From Distichodus sexfasciatus (lineage: Eukaryota > Chordata > Actinopteri > Characiformes > Distichodontidae): a DNA stretch of 64,000 bases. The DNA lies in contig JAVGVS010000698.1 in assembly GCA_032718565.1 (NCBI GenBank), positions 72,497 to 136,496 on the forward strand, given 5' to 3'. Positions 62,401-64,000 of this stretch are shown here, one piece after another. The notes below the pieces were generated by a model, which searched no databases, was not told the origin of the DNA, and saw nothing but the letters and a program-made list of their open reading frames with translations. The translations under genes and the position numbers were made by a program. Position 1 is the stretch's first letter. Every line of letters begins with the position of its first letter.

Positions 62401-63451
62401 GCCTTCCCAGACTTTTAAAGTTATTTCCATTTATGTCTCCTCATGTGTTGCCTGTTTTTGATTATATTGTAGTTGTATTATTTGTTTGATTTGTATATTA
62501 TGCTTCTTGTACGGCACTTTGGTGCAGTGCTACTACTGCTGTAAATGTGCTATAGAAATAAACCTGACTTGACTTGACTTGAGTGACAACAAGGCTTCAG
62601 CGTTGACTGGCTACTACTGTGACATATAGCCAATCAGTGGGCGAGACATTAAATGAAGCAGCGAGTCGAGAGCAAACAGCACAGAGAGAAGAGACGGCAG
62701 TGGAGCCGCAGTAGCTTATCTTGTAGTTACTTAATATCTGTGAAAATGAAACACCGATACCGATAATCGGCAAAATGCCTAAAATCGGCCCCCGATAATC
62801 GGTCGACCTTTAGAAATAACTACACACAGGGAAATAGGATAAACACACAGAGATGACATTTTAATCTCATTATTTCTGTGGTATATACTCTGTGTGTGTG
62901 TGTGTGTGTGTGTAGTCAGTGAGTGTGAGAAAGGGCTGGTTGTGCTGGTGGAGGGACTGGCAACCTCAGCAGTGGGAGAAAGTGTGTGTGACGTTGGAGC
63001 AGGTGAAAGGAGGCGGAGCGCCGCGAGACGACATCCTCTACATCTCGTACACACACGACGACGAGAGGAAGGTGATGAGATAAACACACACACGTCCCGG
63101 GGTTATATATTCAACTCCGCCGTCACGCTCGCTCCACTCGGTAGAAAACAGCCAATCACAGGCTTAGAGGCAGCTGACTGGCTGATTTGGTCTCCAGTCC
63201 GGTTTAGCAGCACACATTTTTCCGGTTATACACCACTCCTCTGACTCATTCTACCGCGTTCTCTCTCTCTCTCTCTCTCTCTCTGTCTCCTGCTTCAGTA
63301 CCTGTACGCCGTGATGAGGGAGGTGACGGTTCTGGTTCCGGTTCCGTGGGATTCGCTCTACGTGTTGGCTGTGTACACCGCTGAGAGAACCAGGCAGAGG
63401 AGACCCATTCTACTGGCCACAGAGAACCAGCAGGACATGCACACCTGGGTA

Positions 63452-63495
<44 letters not shown>

Positions 63496-64000
63496 TTCTA
63501 CATCATCCCTCTTTTTTTTCTCTCTCTCTCGTCTCTTTTCTCTCTCTCCATTTCTCTTATCCCTCTCTTCTGTTCCTCACTGTGTCTTTCTCACCACCTC
63601 TCTTTGACTTTGTCTCTCTTCAACTCGCTTTACTCTGCTTTCTCTCTCTCTCTCTCCTCTCTGATATGTTGCATTTTGTAAAATAGTTATTTTGAACTGT
63701 GTGTGTGTGTGTGTGGCAGGTGTGTGTGTTGAGTGAGTCATGCGGTGAGTCGAGGCAGCTCCTGGGCCCCCCATCGTGGCGAGCGCTGTGGGGTCTCACC
63801 TCCGAGGGGGATGTCATGGTGCACGAGCCCACCCAAAACCTGGAGGCCCCGGCTCAATACACACCCTGCGATCACATGTAAGTCTGTTCTCACACACACA
63901 CACACACACATCCTTGTACTTATATAGTGGTGAGGACCTCCATTGACTTCTATATGTGGCCCTCCACGGCAAAACCAGTCGCTTGTCGCAAATTTTCAAA
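53214..64000 (+). CDS. tecpr1: TECPR1 (tectonin beta-propeller repeat protein 1), 5' two thirds
   Basis: Coding exons: 53214-53438, 54270-54455, 55247-55369, 55980-56102, 56652-56826, 57220-57317, 58275-58376, 60799-60929, 61238-61704, 61776-61876, 62916-63071, 63299-63448 and 63720-63877. They join without a break to 731 codons plus two bases and continue beyond the window (human about 1165 residues). TECPR1 senses sphingomyelin exposed on damaged lysosomes, binds ATG5-ATG12, and promotes LC3 lipidation and autophagosome-lysosome fusion. Domains in order: N-terminal TECPR repeat, DysF domain (YENQRWNP, WEWEGDWFVD, KKWNSCVRRRRWLRYRR), TECPR repeats (VWFRTGVHQQNPEGASW and similar), an acidic Pro-rich linker, and a PH domain. 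The helix that binds ATG5 in human TECPR1 is not visible here. Known TECPR1 paralogs in fish mean this could be the a or b copy. Confidence 0.95.
53439..54269 (+). other. tecpr1 intron 1 (coding numbering)
   Basis: 831 bp. Carries a reverse SINE family A copy at 53570-53745 (GTGATTATTTGCCTTTGTAA, then AATTGTTACACTGCCACTG). The remainder is unique. Confidence 0.7.
53570..53745 (-). mobile_element. SINE family A, reverse orientation, decayed
   Basis: AACACAGCACAGCACAAA, GTTACCTCTGGATTTGACCC and a mutated B-box complement. About 176 bp. Confidence 0.65.
54270..54455 (+). CDS. tecpr1: TECPR1 exon 2 (DysF-N)
   Basis: 186 bp, phase 0. Acceptor TTTTACAG, donor GTGAGA. Encodes RWNPVEGYTDTLLPTDRWQW, then LPSDNWEWEGDWFVDDE. 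The Trp-rich spacing is typical of the dysferlin N-terminal half (human RWGWSDVSG, HWEWESDWYVDE). Confidence 0.95.
54836..54990. repeat. Direct repeat left of tecpr1 exon 3
   Basis: Landmarks TATTACTGCAGAG, GTGGTTTGATTTTCA and CTTGTATGTTTCATCAG occur in the same order at 55579-55735. The pair brackets exon 3. Confidence 0.75.
55247..55369 (+). CDS. tecpr1: TECPR1 exon 3 (DysF-C)
   Basis: 123 bp, phase 0. Acceptor GGTGCAG, donor GTACCG. Encodes GWEYAVDFPATFTKEKKW, then NSCVRRRRWLRYRRYKARGS. The Trp in KKWNSC corresponds to human W154, reported as essential for sphingomyelin recognition, so membrane-damage sensing looks intact. The exon is flanked on both sides by copies of one intronic direct repeat. 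Confidence 0.96.
55579..55735. repeat. Direct repeat right of tecpr1 exon 3
   Basis: Second copy of the 54836-54990 unit, same orientation, roughly 75-80% alike by eye. It lies between exon 3 and exon 4. Confidence 0.75.
55980..56102 (+). CDS. tecpr1: TECPR1 exon 4
   Basis: 123 bp, phase 0. Acceptor CTGCTGCAG, donor GTACGT. Encodes VPLDRSRPPPEPFTDISCGG, then WQMSDSSEKPVSLWAVSQQG. The GGW...LWAVSxQGK pattern is a tectonin repeat blade (human VGGWEITEE, LSVWAVSLQGK). Confidence 0.95.
56652..56826 (+). CDS. tecpr1: TECPR1 exon 5 (TECPR repeats)
   Basis: 175 bp, phase 0 to phase 1. Acceptor TGTCTAG, donor GTCCGA. Encodes VWFRTGVHQQNPEGASWEHL, then ISAGPGDLLWAVMWDGELLV and RMGVTKETPK. Each unit shows the family signature: an LWAV core, a basic/aromatic R-G turn and a P-xG-xSW closing strand. 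Confidence 0.95.
57220..57317 (+). CDS. tecpr1: TECPR1 exon 6 (TECPR repeat)
   Basis: 98 bp, phase 1 to phase 0. Acceptor TTCTTCAG, donor GTACGA. Encodes (G)ASWVMVDPPNKTGAIHVA, then VGVNVVWAVTKDNK, matching human SSWSIVEPPGS and VGVSVVWAVTKDRK. Confidence 0.95.
57318..58274 (+). other. tecpr1 intron 6
   Basis: 957 bp. 57760-57835 holds about one and a half units of the minisatellite seen at 29290-30085 (AATAGGGAATAACAGCCTCA, GCCGCCTTGTGGCCAAAAT). The rest is unique. Confidence 0.7.
58275..58376 (+). CDS. tecpr1: TECPR1 exon 7 (TECPR repeat)
   Basis: 102 bp, phase 0. Acceptor TAACAG, donor GTGAGC. Encodes VWFRRGVNSHNSRGLGWISI, then GGEMVMISVGVEDQ. Human: VWFRRGINSHNPCGTSWIEM. The exon is followed by a minisatellite-bearing intron. 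Confidence 0.96.
58377..60798 (+). other. tecpr1 intron 7
   Basis: 2.4 kb. Holds a minisatellite (58670-59110), a CT-rich patch near 59330-59400 and a short (TA)n at 59436-59452. 59600-60790 is unique, with no exon that fits the family. Confidence 0.7.
58670..59110. repeat. Minisatellite in tecpr1 intron 7, about 9 units
   Basis: Units about 45 bp with GGTGGCGCTCCCTTGTGGTC and AAAGTAGGGAATTACTGCTT, plus a variant with AGAATGGGTATTGACTACTT. Clearly related to the baiap2l1 minisatellite. Reverse-strand frames with repeated DHKGAPPFKTVI are artefacts. Confidence 0.92.
60799..60929 (+). CDS. tecpr1: TECPR1 exon 8 (TECPR repeat)
   Basis: 131 bp, phase 0 to phase 2. Acceptor CCTGAAG, a less common AAG type; donor GTCAGA. 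Encodes VWGIGSEDRTVYFRQGVTPT, then EVTGKSWVALTAQLDNSH. Human: VWGIGCEDRAVYFRQGVTPS. Confidence 0.94.
61238..61704 (+). CDS. tecpr1: TECPR1 exon 9 (long disordered linker)
   Basis: 467 bp, phase 2 to phase 1. Acceptor CCGCACAG, donor GTAGGA. Encodes an acidic, Pro/Gly-rich, low-conservation linker with a PPTPPERPKKEVEEEEQE run. Two conserved islands follow: GDLPWSNVDLEE (human AELPWTNIDLKE) and PPWAWLAAGGCEID (human HPLWAWVSGGGCMVE). WSNV with acidic flanks has the shape of an LC3-interacting motif (W-x-x-V), which is inference only. It is GC-rich compared with the surrounding introns. Confidence 0.92.
61776..61876 (+). CDS. tecpr1: TECPR1 exon 10 (region of the ATG5-interacting helix)
   Basis: 101 bp, phase 1 to phase 0. 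Acceptor TGCCTGCAG, donor GTACAC. Encodes (D)RGLLSPSITPAMTAA and then DTQGAQKTQQESGRPEER. The SITPAxTAA lead matches human exactly. Where human continues with the amphipathic ATG5-binding helix (WRKQIFQQLTERT...), this exon has a hydrophilic, helix-poor sequence about nine residues shorter. Confidence 0.85.
62000..62812. mobile_element. hAT-like element with GGTCGACC ends in tecpr1 intron 10 (best copy)
   Basis: Ends TAGAGGTCGACCGATATCGG and the inverse ...ATCGGTCGACCTTTA. Perfect 8-bp duplication GAAATAAC at 61992-61999 and 62813-62820, as expected of hAT transposition. A LINE fragment interrupts it at 62175-62580. Confidence 0.9.
62175..62580 (+). mobile_element. 3' end of a LINE-type retroelement nested in the hAT-like copy
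   Basis: Starts abruptly, includes decayed coding text of a reverse-transcriptase ORF end, then CTGTAAATGTGCTATAGAAA and a (TTGACT)n-type tail. The interrupted host element resumes at once (GAGTG on both sides), as shown by comparing uninterrupted copies. The clade is probably CR1/Rex1/L2-like, by 3' tail style only. Confidence 0.7.
62890..62914. repeat. (GT)n microsatellite abutting tecpr1 exon 11
   Basis: About 12 GT units directly followed by the TAG acceptor of exon 11. Confidence 0.95.
62916..63071 (+). CDS. tecpr1: TECPR1 exon 11 (PH domain start)
   Basis: 156 bp, phase 0. The acceptor TAG sits directly after a (GT)n array, with no classical polypyrimidine tract. Donor GTGATG. Encodes SVSVRKGWLCWWRDWQPQQW, then EKVCVTLEQVKGGGAPRDD and ILYISYTHDDERK. 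Human: VWVKTGALQWWCDWKPHKW and VALEQ. This is the N-terminal half of the PH domain. Confidence 0.93.
63299..63448 (+). CDS. tecpr1: TECPR1 exon 12 (PH domain)
   Basis: 150 bp, phase 0. Acceptor TGCTTCAG after a (CT)n run, donor GTATCC. Encodes YLYAVMREVTVLVPVPWDS, then VYTAERTRQRRPILLATENQ and QDMHTW. Human: ALYTPERTRQRWPVRLAAATEQDMNDW. The terminal Trp is the conserved residue of the PH C-terminal helix. Confidence 0.95.
63449..63719 (+). other. tecpr1 intron 12 with (CT)n and (GT)n arrays
   Basis: 271 bp. A CT array (63453-63492) follows the donor within 6 bp, more CT-rich sequence follows, and a GT run (63698-63715) touches the next acceptor. Confidence 0.85.
63720..63877 (+). CDS. tecpr1: TECPR1 exon 13 (PH end, next TECPR repeat)
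   Basis: 158 bp, phase 0 to phase 2. Acceptor GTGGCAG after a (GT)n run, donor GTAAGT. Encodes VCVLSESCGESRQLLGPPSW, then RALWGLTSEGDVMVHEPTQN and LEAPAQYTPCDHM. Human: LSLSCCESRKVQGRPSPQAIW and ITCKGDIFVSEPSPDLEA. The gene continues to the right of the window. Confidence 0.94.

Overview
This is vertebrate, almost certainly teleost fish, nuclear DNA. It has spliced genes with GT-AG introns, tRNA-derived SINEs, Tc1/mariner and hAT-like DNA transposons, and long tetranucleotide and dinucleotide arrays. There are no bacterial operons, CRISPR arrays or phage genes. Most long open frames here (for example the Ile/Ser/Tyr-rich, His/Pro/Ser-rich and 19-residue periodic ones) are translations of simple repeats. 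I cannot name the species; the repeat families would suit an ostariophysan, but that is a guess.

Three protein genes are recognisable. (1) baiap2l1 (IRTKS, an I-BAR/SH3 actin regulator), + strand, about 364-36730; its first exons lie left of the window. (2) bri3 (brain protein I3, a small lysosomal/endosomal membrane protein), - strand, complete in three coding exons at 48945-42907, 131 residues. (3) tecpr1 (lysosomal, autophagy-linked tectonin/dysferlin/PH protein), + strand, from 53214 past the right edge; 13 coding exons give about 731 residues. The order and relative orientation BAIAP2L1 > < BRI3, TECPR1 > match human chromosome 7q21-q22 (read in reverse), so this is an ancient conserved block. 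bri3 and tecpr1 are divergently arranged, with about 4.3 kb between their start codons, and both act at lysosomes. A perfect CLEAR-type palindrome (GTCACGTGAC) lies about 350 bp upstream of the bri3 start.

Layout: 1-17031, early baiap2l1 exons in repeat-rich introns (large CTAT/CTGT/CATC arrays, SINEs, a four-level transposon nest at 9.6-11.8 kb). 17032-36299, long introns with a 1.5-kb TATAG tract, several MITEs and a 44-bp minisatellite. 36300-36730, the last baiap2l1 exons, where splicing in the visible frame misses the conserved C-terminus by one base. 36731-42906, intergenic DNA and 3' UTRs. 42907-48945, bri3, with a 19-bp minisatellite in intron 2. 48946-53187, intergenic DNA with a DNA transposon and the tecpr1 promoter. 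53188-64000, tecpr1.

I see no new biosynthetic, defence or mobile system. The most useful observations are the apparent loss of the ATG5-binding helix in tecpr1, the baiap2l1 terminal-exon frame problem, the nested transposons with readable target-site duplications, and one minisatellite family shared between baiap2l1 and tecpr1 introns.
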